Assembly (NCBI RefSeq): GCF_013364155.1
Contig: NZ_CP054916.1
Coordinates: 8,896,001-8,960,000 of the forward strand
Direction: 5' to 3'
Length of the DNA stretch: 64,000 nt
From: Streptomyces sp. NA02950
Lineage (GTDB): Bacteria > Actinomycetota > Actinomycetes > Streptomycetales > Streptomycetaceae
Shown: positions 45,079 to 53,264 of the stretch, piece by piece
How positions within the stretch are numbered: position 1 is the first letter of the stretch
Layout: every line of letters begins with the position of its first letter
Notes under the pieces: generated by a model
The model's input: only the letters and a program-made list of their open reading frames with translations
Told to the model about the DNA's origin: nothing
Database searches by the model: none
Program-made: the position numbers and the translations under genes

Positions 45079-46280
45079 CCACCGCCCGGGACCGGACCGC
45101 CGTGGACGCCCCCGAACTGCGCCGCCGCGTCCGCGCACTCCTCGACGCCCACCCCCCGGCCGGCACCGACCGGCTGGACTTCCTGCGGGCCCGCTTCGAC
45201 GCCGGACTCGCCTGGGTGCACTACCCGGTCGGCCTCGGCGGCCTGGACGCCCCGCGCTCCCTCCAGTCCGTCGTGGACGCCGAACTCGAGGCCGCCGGCG
45301 CACCCGACAACGACCCCCGCCGCATCGGTATCGGCCTGGGCATGGCCGCCCCCACCATCCTCGGCTTCGGCACCGACGAGCAGCGCACCCGACTGCTGCG
45401 CCCGCTGTGGACCGGCGAGGAGGTGTGGTGCCAGCTGTTCAGCGAGCCCGGCGCCGGATCGGACCTCGCGGCCCTCGGCACCCGCGCCGTACGCGACGGC
45501 GACACCTGGGTGGTAGACGGCCAGAAGGTGTGGACCTCCAGCGCGCATATCGCCCGCTGGGCCATCCTCATCGCCCGCACCGACCCCGATCTGCCCAAGC
45601 ACCGCGGCATCACCTACTTCATCTGCGATATGACCGACCCTGGTGTCGAGGTGCGGCCCCTGCGGCAGATCACCGGTGAGGCGGAGTTCAACGAGGTCTT
45701 CCTCACCGGCGTGCGCATCCCCGACAGCCGCCGCCTCGGCGAGATCGGCGAGGGCTGGCGGGTCGCCCAGACCACCTTGATGAACGAGCGGGTCGCCATC
45801 GGCGGCGGCCGCGTCCCCCGCGAGGGCGGCATGATCGGCCTGGTCGCCGGGACCTGGCGCGAGCGGCCCGAGCTGCGCACGCACGATCTCCACCAGCGGC
45901 TGCTGCGGCTGTGGACGGACGCCGAGGCGGCCCGGCTGGCGAGCGAACGGCTGCGCCAGCAGCTCGCGCTCGGCCAGCCCGGCCCGGAGGGCTCGGCCAT
46001 GAAGCTCGCCTTCTCCCACCTCAACCAGCGGCTCAGCGCGCTGGAGGTCGAAATGCTGGGGGAGGAGGGGCTGAGTTACGACGACTGGACGCTGCGCCGC
46101 CCCGAACACGTCGACTTCACCGGCCGCGACGCCGGCTACCGCTATCTGCGGGCCAAGGGCAACTCCATCGAGGGCGGCACCTCGGAGGTGCTGCTCAACA
46201 TCATCGCCGAACGCGTCCTGGGCCTGCCGCCCGAGCCGCGGACCGACAAGGACGTCGCGTGGAAGGACCTGCCCCGATGA
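45075..46280 (+). CDS. Acyl-CoA dehydrogenase, large partner
   Basis: A 401-residue acyl-CoA dehydrogenase with CQLFSEPGAGSDLAAL, WVVDGQKVWTSSAH (FAD-side loops), EGWRVAQTTLMNER and the C-terminal GNSIEGGTSEVLLNIIAERVLGLP. The last block carries the Glu of the IEGG segment at the position of the catalytic base in canonical enzymes. It oxidises an acyl-CoA to the 2-enoyl-CoA, passing electrons to ETF. ATG 45075 overlaps the upstream stop, and the gene overlaps the next by four bases. Adjacent to a second, dissimilar ACAD gene, it is likely one subunit of a heteromeric enzyme, as known for bulky steroid or branched substrates in actinobacteria. Confidence 0.88.
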   Translation: MTTARDRTAVDAPELRRRVRALLDAHPPAGTDRLDFLRARFDAGLAWVHYPVGLGGLDAPRSLQSVVDAELEAAGAPDNDPRRIGIGLGMAAPTILGFGTDEQRTRLLRPLWTGEEVWCQLFSEPGAGSDLAALGTRAVRDGDTWVVDGQKVWTSSAHIARWAILIARTDPDLPKHRGITYFICDMTDPGVEVRPLRQITGEAEFNEVFLTGVRIPDSRRLGEIGEGWRVAQTTLMNERVAIGGGRVPREGGMIGLVAGTWRERPELRTHDLHQRLLRLWTDAEAARLASERLRQQLALGQPGPEGSAMKLAFSHLNQRLSALEVEMLGEEGLSYDDWTLRRPEHVDFTGRDAGYRYLRAKGNSIEGGTSEVLLNIIAERVLGLPPEPRTDKDVAWKDLPR

Positions 46281-47413
46281 GCACCCCGGATCTGCTCTAC
46301 TCCGAGGCCGAGGACGATCTGCGCGCGGCCGTACGGTCGTTGCTCGCCGACCGCTGCCCGCCCCCGGCCGTCCTCGCCCAGGCGGAGAGCGACCGGCCGT
46401 ACGACCCCGCCGTATGGCAGGCGCTGGGCGCCGAGATGGGCACGGCAGGGCTGCTGGTCCCCGACAAGCTGGGCGGACAGGGCGCCACCGCACGCGAGGC
46501 GGCGGTGGTGATGGAGGAACTCGGCCGCGCCGTGGCCCCCGTGCCCTACCTCACCAGTGCCGTCCTGGCCGTCACCGCCCTTCTCGGCTGCGACACCGAC
46601 GAGGAGGCCGTGGCACGGCTGCTCGGCGGACTCGCCGAGGGCGGGACGACCGGCGCGCTGGCCCTGCCGTTGTCCAGCGCCCCGGGGGAGGGCACCCCGC
46701 CCGCCACCGTAAGGGCAGGCGGCGACGGAACCCTGAGCGGCGAGGTCCGCGGTGTCGCGGGCGCGCTGGGTGCCGAGGTGCTGCTCGTCCCCGCCGAAGG
46801 GCCGGACGGCTACGGGCTGTACGCCGTGCACACCACCGAACCCGGAGCCACCCTCGAACCGCTCACCTCACTGGACCTCACCAGGCCGCTCGCCACGGTG
46901 ACCCTCGACAGCGCGCCCGCACGCCGGGTGGCCGCTGCGGAACGGGCCGGGGACGCGGTCCGGCGTGCCCTGCTGACCGGGGCGGGGTTGCTCGCCTCCG
47001 AACAGCTGGGGATCGCCGAATGGTGTCTGACCGAGGCCGTGCGCCACACCGGCGAGCGCCATCAGTTCGGCCGGCCCATCGGCTCGTTCCAGGCGCTGAA
47101 ACACCGGATGGCCGCGCTGTGGCTGGAGTTGGTCTCCGCCCGGGCCGCCGCCCGGTACGCCGCCGACGCCCTGGCCGCGGACAGCCCGGACACCCCGGTG
47201 GCGGTGGCCGTCGCCCAGGCGCACTGCGCCGAAGTGGCCGTGCACGCCGCCGAGGAGTGCGTACAGCTGCACGGCGGTATCGGGATGACCTGGGAACACC
47301 CGGCGCATCTCTACCTCAAGCGGGCCAAGAGCGACGAAATCGCGCTGGGGACGCCCGGCCGTCATCGTCAACTCCTGGCCGGGCTGGTGGACCTCCCGGC
47401 ACCCACCGGCTGA
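46277..47413 (+). CDS. Acyl-CoA dehydrogenase-like partner subunit
   Basis: A 378-residue protein of the acyl-CoA dehydrogenase superfamily with EAEDDLRAAVRSLLADR at the N-terminus, LGIAEWCLTEAV, RHQFGRPIGSFQALKH and LHGGIGMTWEHPAHLYLKRA. Instead of the catalytic xEGT/IEGG block it ends ALGTPGRHRQLL, so the usual C-terminal Glu is absent. This is typical of the beta partner in alpha2beta2 ACADs, where one subunit supplies the base and the other part of the FAD site. It overlaps the previous gene (ATGA) and is the operon's last gene, 18 bp before a strong hairpin. Substrate unknown. Confidence 0.87.
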   Translation: MSTPDLLYSEAEDDLRAAVRSLLADRCPPPAVLAQAESDRPYDPAVWQALGAEMGTAGLLVPDKLGGQGATAREAAVVMEELGRAVAPVPYLTSAVLAVTALLGCDTDEEAVARLLGGLAEGGTTGALALPLSSAPGEGTPPATVRAGGDGTLSGEVRGVAGALGAEVLLVPAEGPDGYGLYAVHTTEPGATLEPLTSLDLTRPLATVTLDSAPARRVAAAERAGDAVRRALLTGAGLLASEQLGIAEWCLTEAVRHTGERHQFGRPIGSFQALKHRMAALWLELVSARAAARYAADALAADSPDTPVAVAVAQAHCAEVAVHAAEECVQLHGGIGMTWEHPAHLYLKRAKSDEIALGTPGRHRQLLAGLVDLPAPTG

Positions 47414-47431
47414 CCGCCCGGCGGCGGTAGC

Positions 47432-47465
47432 GGTCCGCCCCGGCGCCTGAGCGCCGGGGCGGACC
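47432..47465. terminator. Hairpin terminator after the ACAD operon
   Basis: GGTCCGCCCCGGCGC (47432-47446), loop CTGA, GCGCCGGGGCGGACC (47451-47465): a 15-bp perfect stem 18 bp past the stop, followed by CCTTCCC rather than a T run. The 160 bp beyond it up to the next start hold no other feature I can support. Confidence 0.8.
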
Positions 47466-47626
47466 CCTTCCCGCACCGGGACCACCGGCACCGGGACCAC
47501 CCGGCATCCATTCCGAACAGCAGATCGGCACCCGTCCGGAGCACCACGGTTCGGCGGGTCATGGGCGATTCTGGGCCACACTGACGGCCGGATTCCGATC
47601 CTCCGTAGCGGCCGAGGAGGCTCCCC

Positions 47627-47821
47627 ATGGCCATTTCCATCTCCGTGGTCCTGCTGCTTCTGATCCTGGCGGTGGTCTTTCTGCGCAGCGGCGGACTGCG
47701 CATCTCCCATGCCCTGGTCTGTGTGACGCTCGGCTTCTACCTGGCCAGCAGCAGTGTGGCGCCCACCATTTCCGAAGGGCTCGCCGCCACAGCGGACGTG
47801 GTCAGCAGCGTTCGCCCCTGA
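47627..47821 (+). CDS. Small membrane protein next to the encapsulins
   Basis: A 64-residue protein starting at ATG 47627 with GAGGAGG six bases upstream. Two hydrophobic stretches, about residues 3-18 (ISISVVLLLLILAVVF) and 29-45, could span the membrane, with a polar tail (SEGLAATADVVSSVRP). I do not recognise a characterised family, but the good ribosome site and clean hydrophobic pattern make it a real gene. It is convergent with the first encapsulin gene, only 28 bp between stops. Any functional link to the shell proteins is conjecture. Confidence 0.7.
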   Translation: MAISISVVLLLLILAVVFLRSGGLRISHALVCVTLGFYLASSSVAPTISEGLAATADVVSSVRP

Positions 47822-47849
47822 CCCGCGCCCGCGGCGACCGCGGCACCGC

Positions 47850-49238
47850 TCAGCGGCCGATCTCGACGTCCTCCAGAACACCCAGCGCGTCAGGCACCAG
47901 AATCGCCGCCGAGTAGTAGACGCTGACCAGATACGACGTCATGGCCTGCTCGCTGATGCCCATGAACCGGACGTTCAGACTGGGCTCGTACTCATCGGGG
48001 ATCCCGGTCTGGTGGAGGCCGATGACGCCCTGGCTCTCCTCCCCGGTGCGCATCGCCAGGATGGAGCTGGTGCCGGACTCGCTGACCGGGATCTTGTTGC
48101 ACGGCAGCAGCGGCACCCCGCGCCAGGCCCGCACCGCCACCCCGTGGACCTCGGTGCCCTGCGGATACAGGCCCCGGCTGCTGCACTCCCGCCCGAACGC
48201 CGCGATGGTCCGCGGATGGGCCAGCAGAAACTGCGTCTTGCGGCGTCGCGTCAGCAGTTCGTCGAGGTCGTCGGGGGTGGGCGGGCCGCTGCGGGTGTGG
48301 ATGCGCTGGGACAGATCCGCATGGTGCAGCAGACCGAACTCCCGGTTGTTGACGAGCTCGTGCTCCTGGCGCTCGCGCAGCGCCTCGATGGTCAGCCGGA
48401 GCTGCTGCTCGACCTGGTCCATGGGGTCGCTGTAGAGATCCGCGACCCGGGTGTGGACCCGCAGCACGGTCTGGGCCACGCTCAGCTCGTACTCCCGCGG
48501 ACTCAGCTCGTACTCGGCGAACGTCCCCGGCAGCACCGGCTCGCCCGAGTGGCCCGAGGCGATCGCGATATCGGCCTCGCCGCGCCGGTTCCGCGCGGGC
48601 TCCGGCCGGTTCTCCCGGTCCTCGAGATGGCCGCGCAGCGCCTCGGAGCGGTCGGCCGCCTCCTGGAAGGCACGGCGGGGGAGGGTGAGCACCGTGGTGC
48701 GGGTGACCGCCCGGACGGTGAAGTCCCAGGTATGCTCCGGGCCGGTGAGCACGGGGTCGCCGAAGTACTCCCCGTCGGCCAGCACCGCGAGCGCCGTATC
48801 GGTGTCATAGGCGCCGGGGGCGATCTGCCGGACCTTGCCATGGGCGATGAGATACACCTGATCGGCCGGGCGGCCGGCCTCGACCAGCACATCCCCGGGC
48901 GCGTACTCCCGCTGGACACAGGCGTCGGCCAGCGACTCCAGCACGGCGGTGTCCGAGAAGCCGCGCAGCGTCGGCAGCTCACCCAACTCCGGCGGGATGA
49001 CCCGCACCCGCGACCCGGTGGAGACGAACTCCACCCGCCCGTCACCGACCGTGTAGCTCAGCCGCCGGTTCACCCGGTAGGTGCCGGCCGACACCTGCAC
49101 CCAGGGCAGGATCCGCAGCAGCCACCGCGACGAGATGGCCTGCATCTGCGGAACGGACTTGGTCGTGGTCGCCAGATTCCGTGCGGCGGCCGTGCCCAGG
49201 CTCAGCGGCTGCTCATCGGACTCCACGGAAGTGGTCAT
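47850..49238 (-). CDS. Family 2B encapsulin shell protein (EshA-like), copy 1
   Basis: A 462-residue HK97-fold shell protein. [20 protein letters not shown] begins the N-arm. Residues about 85-205 hold an inserted cyclic-nucleotide-binding-like domain ([41 protein letters not shown]). From about 225 on the shell domains follow ([57 protein letters not shown]). The phosphate-binding cassette has YFGDP and lacks the usual Arg, so true cNMP binding is doubtful. Family 2B encapsulins assemble into protein compartments, in Streptomyces often around terpene-synthesis enzymes; the related EshA affects aerial growth and antibiotics. Second gene of a tandem pair, 71 bp behind copy 2, with a weak ribosome site. 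No cargo enzyme is nearby. Confidence 0.88.
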   Translation of the reverse strand: MTTSVESDEQPLSLGTAAARNLATTTKSVPQMQAISSRWLLRILPWVQVSAGTYRVNRRLSYTVGDGRVEFVSTGSRVRVIPPELGELPTLRGFSDTAVLESLADACVQREYAPGDVLVEAGRPADQVYLIAHGKVRQIAPGAYDTDTALAVLADGEYFGDPVLTGPEHTWDFTVRAVTRTTVLTLPRRAFQEAADRSEALRGHLEDRENRPEPARNRRGEADIAIASGHSGEPVLPGTFAEYELSPREYELSVAQTVLRVHTRVADLYSDPMDQVEQQLRLTIEALRERQEHELVNNREFGLLHHADLSQRIHTRSGPPTPDDLDELLTRRRKTQFLLAHPRTIAAFGRECSSRGLYPQGTEVHGVAVRAWRGVPLLPCNKIPVSESGTSSILAMRTGEESQGVIGLHQTGIPDEYEPSLNVRFMGISEQAMTSYLVSVYYSAAILVPDALGVLEDVEIGR

Positions 49239-49309
49239 CTGTGCTCATCACTCATTTCGGTAGGTATTCGGGAACGTATGCGAGGGGCACCGGAAGGTAT
49301 GGCGGGCCG

Positions 49310-50722
49310 TCAGAGGCCGATTTCCACGTTCTCCAGGATTCCGAGCGCGTCCGGGACCAGAACGGCCGCGGAATAGTAGGCACTGACGAGATACGAGATG
49401 ATGGCCTGCTCGCTGATTCCCATGAACCGCACGGAGAGGCTCGGCTGGTATTCATCGGGAATTCCGGTCCGATGCAGCCCGATCACCCCCTGGTTCTCCT
49501 CGCCGGTGCGCAGCGCGAGAACGGAGGTGACCCCGCTGCGGGTCACCGGGATCTTGTTGCACGGGAAAATGGGCACCCCGCGCCACGCGGGCACCGCATG
49601 ACCGTTCACCTCCACGCTCTGCGGGGAGATGCCACGGTTGTTGAACTCCCGGCCGATCGCGGCGATGGCGCGCGGATGCGCGAGGATCAGCCCCGGGTCC
49701 TTCCACACGGTGGCCAGCAGGGAGTCGAGGTCGTCGGGGGTGGGCGGGCCGCCGCGGGTGTGAATGCGCTGGGACAGATCCGCGTTGTGCAGCAGACCGA
49801 TCCGGGGGTTGTTGACGAGCTCGTGCTCCTGGCGCTCCCGCAGCGCCTCGATGGTCAGCCGGAGCTGCTGCTCGACCTGGTTCATCGGGTCGTTGTACAG
49901 GTCGGCGACCCGGGTGTGGACCCGCAGCACGGTCTGGGCCACGCTCAGCTCGTACTCGCGGGGCGCGAGCTCGTACTCGGCGAACGTCCCCGGCAGCACG
50001 GGCTCGCCCGCATGGCCGGAGGACAGCTCGATGGACGCCTCGCCGTGCTCGTTGGCCGGGGCCTTCGGTGCCGCGCGCACCGCCTCCACATGCTCCCGCA
50101 GCGCCCCCGAGCGGTCCATCTGCTCCTCGAACTCCTGGCGGGAGAGCGCCAGGACGGTGCAGGAGGTGACCGCCTTGACGGTGACGCCCCAGGTGCAGCC
50201 CTCTGCCGAGGCCAGCTCCCGCTCGCCGAGGTGGTCACCGCCCGCGGCCGTGCCGACCACCGAGGGATCGTCGAAGGCACCCTCGGCCAGCTTGTCGACC
50301 TTGCCGTGGGCGATCAGATACAGCTCGTCGGCCGGACGCCCGGCCTCCACCAGCACCTCGCCGGGAGCCAGCTCCCGCTGGGTGAACCGGTTCGCCAGCG
50401 CCTCGAGGACATCGGTGTCCTCGAAGCCGCGGAGCAGCGGAAGCTCCCGCAGCTCGACCGGAATGACCCGGACCTCGGCACCGGTGGTGGTGAATTCCAC
50501 CCGGCCGTCCCCGAGCGTGTGCGAGGCACGCCGGTTCACCCGGTAGGTGCCGCCCGGCACATGCACCCACGACAGCATGCGCAGCAGCCATCGCGAGGAA
50601 ATTCCCTGCATCTGCGGAACGGACTTGGTCGTCGTCGCCAGATTCCGTGCGGCGGCCGTGCCGAGACTCGACAGCGGCTGCGAATCGTCGGTACCGGAAC
50701 CCCGTTCAACGGACGTCGTCAT
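49310..50722 (-). CDS. Family 2B encapsulin shell protein (EshA-like), copy 2
   Basis: A 470-residue paralogue of the next gene, roughly two-thirds or more identical by eye. It is best conserved in the shell parts ([70 protein letters not shown]) and more divergent in the cNMP-binding-like insert at about 92-212. Its length equals that remembered for S. griseus EshA (about 470). ATG 50722 has GGTGGGTGAG upstream. It is promoter-proximal, so probably made in equal or greater amount than copy 1; two-component shells built from both proteins have been described for Streptomyces. Cytoplasmic. No terpene cyclase or methyltransferase cargo lies in the window. Confidence 0.88.
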   Translation of the reverse strand: MTTSVERGSGTDDSQPLSSLGTAAARNLATTTKSVPQMQGISSRWLLRMLSWVHVPGGTYRVNRRASHTLGDGRVEFTTTGAEVRVIPVELRELPLLRGFEDTDVLEALANRFTQRELAPGEVLVEAGRPADELYLIAHGKVDKLAEGAFDDPSVVGTAAGGDHLGERELASAEGCTWGVTVKAVTSCTVLALSRQEFEEQMDRSGALREHVEAVRAAPKAPANEHGEASIELSSGHAGEPVLPGTFAEYELAPREYELSVAQTVLRVHTRVADLYNDPMNQVEQQLRLTIEALRERQEHELVNNPRIGLLHNADLSQRIHTRGGPPTPDDLDSLLATVWKDPGLILAHPRAIAAIGREFNNRGISPQSVEVNGHAVPAWRGVPIFPCNKIPVTRSGVTSVLALRTGEENQGVIGLHRTGIPDEYQPSLSVRFMGISEQAIISYLVSAYYSAAVLVPDALGILENVEIGL

Positions 50723-51091
50723 CGTGAATGCTCACCCACCCCTGTACGGACCTCAAGAGAAAATCCCCCTGAGCAACTCCCAAGCTATCAGCGGCCTTTG
50801 GACCTGTGCATTCACTCAAAAGTGTGGGCGCCCGGAAGGTTGGGACGAAGGCAAGGAACGGGTAAATACTCCGGTTCCGTGGGGCAACCCACCGGATCCG
50901 CCCTCCGGCGTCCGCCGGCGGGCAGCGCACCCCGGGGCCCCGGGTGACGCGGGAACGGCGGGGAAATGGCCGGAGTCCGCCCGCCGAACTCTTCGCGCGG
51001 CTCTGCCCTTTGGGGCCACGGTCCCCCGATACTCACTGGCGTTCACCGCGCACATCCGAGCACCACGCCGGGACGAGAGCCGGGAGGCCCC
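50723..51091. promoter_or_regulatory. Divergent control region of the encapsulin pair
   Basis: 369 bp without a gene. It contains an AT-richer patch (50755-50875) that must hold the encapsulin promoter, and an inverted repeat of GTGAATGC (50724-50731, at the ATG) with GCATTCAC (50808-50815) 76 bp apart. I cannot assign -10/-35 boxes with confidence. GGGAGG at 51082-51087 is the ribosome site of the rightward gene. Confidence 0.4.
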
Positions 51092-51955
51092 ATGGAACGC
51101 CGTACGCGCCGCGCCTTTGTCGTCACCCTCGGAGCCGCCGTGGCGGGCGGTGTGGCCACCCCCGCCTTCGCCGGTACGACGGCCACCCGCAGGCCCGCAC
51201 CGCCGCTGGCCAGAGCCCACGCGCACAACGACTACGAGCACCCCCGCCCGCTCACCGACGCGCTCTCCCACGGCTTCGGCAGCGTCGAGGCCGACATCTG
51301 GCTGGTGGACGGCGCGCTGCTGGTCGCCCACGACGCCACCGACCTGGACCCCGCCCGGACCCTCGAAGCGCTCTACCTCGACCCGCTGGCCCGGCGGGTG
51401 AAGGCCAATGGAGGCCGCGTCTACCGCGGTTACGACCTCTCCCTCCAGCTCCTGATCGACCTCAAGACCCCGGGCGAGGCCACCTACCGCGCACTCGCCC
51501 ACCGGCTGCGCCGCTACGGCCCGATGTTCAGCGCCGCCTATGGCGGGGTCGGCGGCCGGGTGCGCCGCGGCCCGGTGACCGCCGTCATCTCCGGCGACCG
51601 CGGCGCACGCGCCCCCATGGAGGCCGAGAAGGTGCGACACGCCTTCTACGACGGACGTCTGGAGGACCTCGGTACCGGGGTGCCCGCCTCCTTCATCCCG
51701 CTCGTCAGCGCCGACTGGAACAAGACCTTCACCTGGCAGGGCGCGGGCGCCATGCCACCGGCGGAGCGGGAGAAGCTGCGGCAGATCGCCGGCGCCGCGC
51801 ACCGCGCCGGCCAGCGGGTGCGCTTCTGGGCCACGCCCGACGCGGCGGGGCCGGAGCGCGACGCGCTGTGGCGCGAACTGCTGGCCGCCGACGTCGACTA
51901 CCTCAACACCGACGATCTCGCGGGCCTGGAGGACTTCCTGCGCCGTGCCTCCTGA
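51092..51955 (+). CDS. Exported PLC/GDPD-like phosphodiesterase
   Basis: A 287-residue protein with a Tat-like signal peptide (MERRTRRAFVVTLGAAVAGG, cleaved after AFA). The mature part has RAHAHNDYEHPRPL, GFGSVEADIWLVDG and VAHD, the His/Glu/Asp set of the phosphatidylinositol PLC/glycerophosphodiesterase TIM barrel; it also resembles the AIM6-like branch. LLIDLKTPG and the C-terminal FWATPDAAGPERDALW and DYLNTDDL complete the fold. Probably hydrolyses phosphodiesters outside the cell. ATG 51092 has GGGAGG upstream. Diverges from the encapsulin genes; nothing ties their functions together. Confidence 0.82.
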   Translation: MERRTRRAFVVTLGAAVAGGVATPAFAGTTATRRPAPPLARAHAHNDYEHPRPLTDALSHGFGSVEADIWLVDGALLVAHDATDLDPARTLEALYLDPLARRVKANGGRVYRGYDLSLQLLIDLKTPGEATYRALAHRLRRYGPMFSAAYGGVGGRVRRGPVTAVISGDRGARAPMEAEKVRHAFYDGRLEDLGTGVPASFIPLVSADWNKTFTWQGAGAMPPAEREKLRQIAGAAHRAGQRVRFWATPDAAGPERDALWRELLAADVDYLNTDDLAGLEDFLRRAS

Positions 51956-52021
51956 CCGCAGCGGTGACGGCGGGCCGGGAAACCACTCGCGGCCCGCCGT
52001 CTTTCCGCTCATGCTGGCCCC

Positions 52022-52509
52022 ATGCTCATCAGGACCGCCACCCCCGAGGACTGGCCGGCGATCTGGCCCATTCTGCACCGCGTCGTCGCCGAGGGAGAGA
52101 CCTACACCTATCCGCGCGACCTCGACGAGGACCGGGCCCGCGACCTCTGGATGCTCGAACCCCCAGCCGTACCGTCGTCGCCACCGACCCGGACGGCACC
52201 GTGCTCGGCACGGCCACGATGAACCCCAACCACATGGGCCCCGGTTCGCATATCGCGAACGCCAGCTTCATGGTGGCGCCCGAGCACGCCGGGCGCGGCA
52301 TCGGACGAGCCCTGGGCGAACACGTCCTGGAGTGGGCGCGGGCCGAGGGCTACCGGGGCATGCAGTTCAACGCCGTCGTGGAGAGCAACACCCAGGCGGT
52401 CTCGCTGTGGCGTTCGCTGGGCTTCGAGGTGGTGGGCACCGTCCCGGAGGCGTTCGAGCATCCGACGAAGGGACGTGTCGGGCTGCACATCATGCACCGG
52501 TACCTGTGA
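52022..52509 (+). pseudogene. GNAT N-acetyltransferase with a one-base frameshift
   Basis: The first frame (ATG 52022) encodes MLIRTATPEDWPAIWPILHRV to DLWMLEP. The rest of the enzyme is in another frame: TVVATDPDGTVLGTATMNPN, the acetyl-CoA loop VAPEHAGRGIGRALGE, and SLWRSLGFEVVGTVPEAF, ending TGA 52509. The switch is at the run of five C at 52160-52164. One more C would restore a continuous 162-residue protein reading LEPPSRTVVA. So this is either a homopolymer sequencing error or a recent inactivation. Without it, the product is a normal phosphinothricin/small-molecule acetyltransferase-like GNAT. Its stop overlaps the next start (GTGA). Confidence 0.7.
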
Positions 52510-53264
52510 GCGCCGCCGGACCACCGGGCCCGGCCGTCGAACCGTTCGGCCCCGAGCGGCTCGACGCGGCCGCCGCACTGCTCGCCGCCCGGCACCGTCG
52601 CGCCCGGCGGCGGGAACCGGCCCTCGACGGGCGCCACACCACCCGCGCGGCGTGTGTGTCCCTCCTGCGCCGGGCCCGGGACGACGGCGCGCGGTGCGGT
52701 CGCCCTCCGCGGCGGTGCGGTGGCGGGCTGTCTGCTGGCCCGGACCGGCCGCCGAGCGGTGTCCGTCGCGCGGACCCCTCGGACATCGACGCCCTCGAGC
52801 CGCCGCGCGGCCTCGTCAACGCCGCCCACACGGCCCCGCCCGTCTTCGCCTTCGCCGACCAGCCGATGTGGGACGTCCTGCGCTCCGGCCATCCGGAGCT
52901 GCTGAGCGACCCGGAGGTCGCGTACTGGGTCGCCGAGGGAAGCGGAGGTGTCGACGGCTTCATCGTCATGCGCCCGGTCCCGGCGGGAGAGTCCTCGCTC
53001 CTCAAGCCCCAAGGATCGCTGGAACTGCTGCTGGCCGCCACCGCCCCGCACGCCCGCGGCTCCGGGGTCGGAACCCTTCTGACCCGATGGGCACTGACGG
53101 ACGCGGCACGGCGGGGGTTCACCGTCTGCGCCACTGACTGGCGGGCGGCCAATCCGCTGGCCTCCGTCTTCTGGCCGCACCGGGGCTTCCGCCCGGCCGC
53201 CCACCGGCTGCACCGCATCCTGGGCCCGCGGCTCACCGGCCCGGAGCACATCACGGGGCCTTGA
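52506..53264 (+). CDS. GNAT acetyltransferase, probably with two compensating frameshifts
   Basis: A 252-codon frame from GTG 52506, coupled to the previous gene. The second half is a clear GNAT domain: LELLLAATAPHARGSGVGTLLTRWALTDA, then ATDWRAANPLASVFWPHRGF. Between about 52690 and 52780 the frame reads an unlikely Arg/Gly/Pro-rich stretch (GRPPRRCGGGLSAGPDRPPSG). A neighbouring frame there encodes a sensible beta-strand segment, GAVALRGGAVAGCLLARTG, which suggests one shift out and one back. The final 14 bp overlap the end of the convergent ROK gene. Substrate unknown; the enzyme may be inactive as written. Confidence 0.6.
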   Translation: MSAAGPPGPAVEPFGPERLDAAAALLAARHRRARRREPALDGRHTTRAACVSLLRRARDDGARCGRPPRRCGGGLSAGPDRPPSGVRRADPSDIDALEPPRGLVNAAHTAPPVFAFADQPMWDVLRSGHPELLSDPEVAYWVAEGSGGVDGFIVMRPVPAGESSLLKPQGSLELLLAATAPHARGSGVGTLLTRWALTDAARRGFTVCATDWRAANPLASVFWPHRGFRPAAHRLHRILGPRLTGPEHITGP

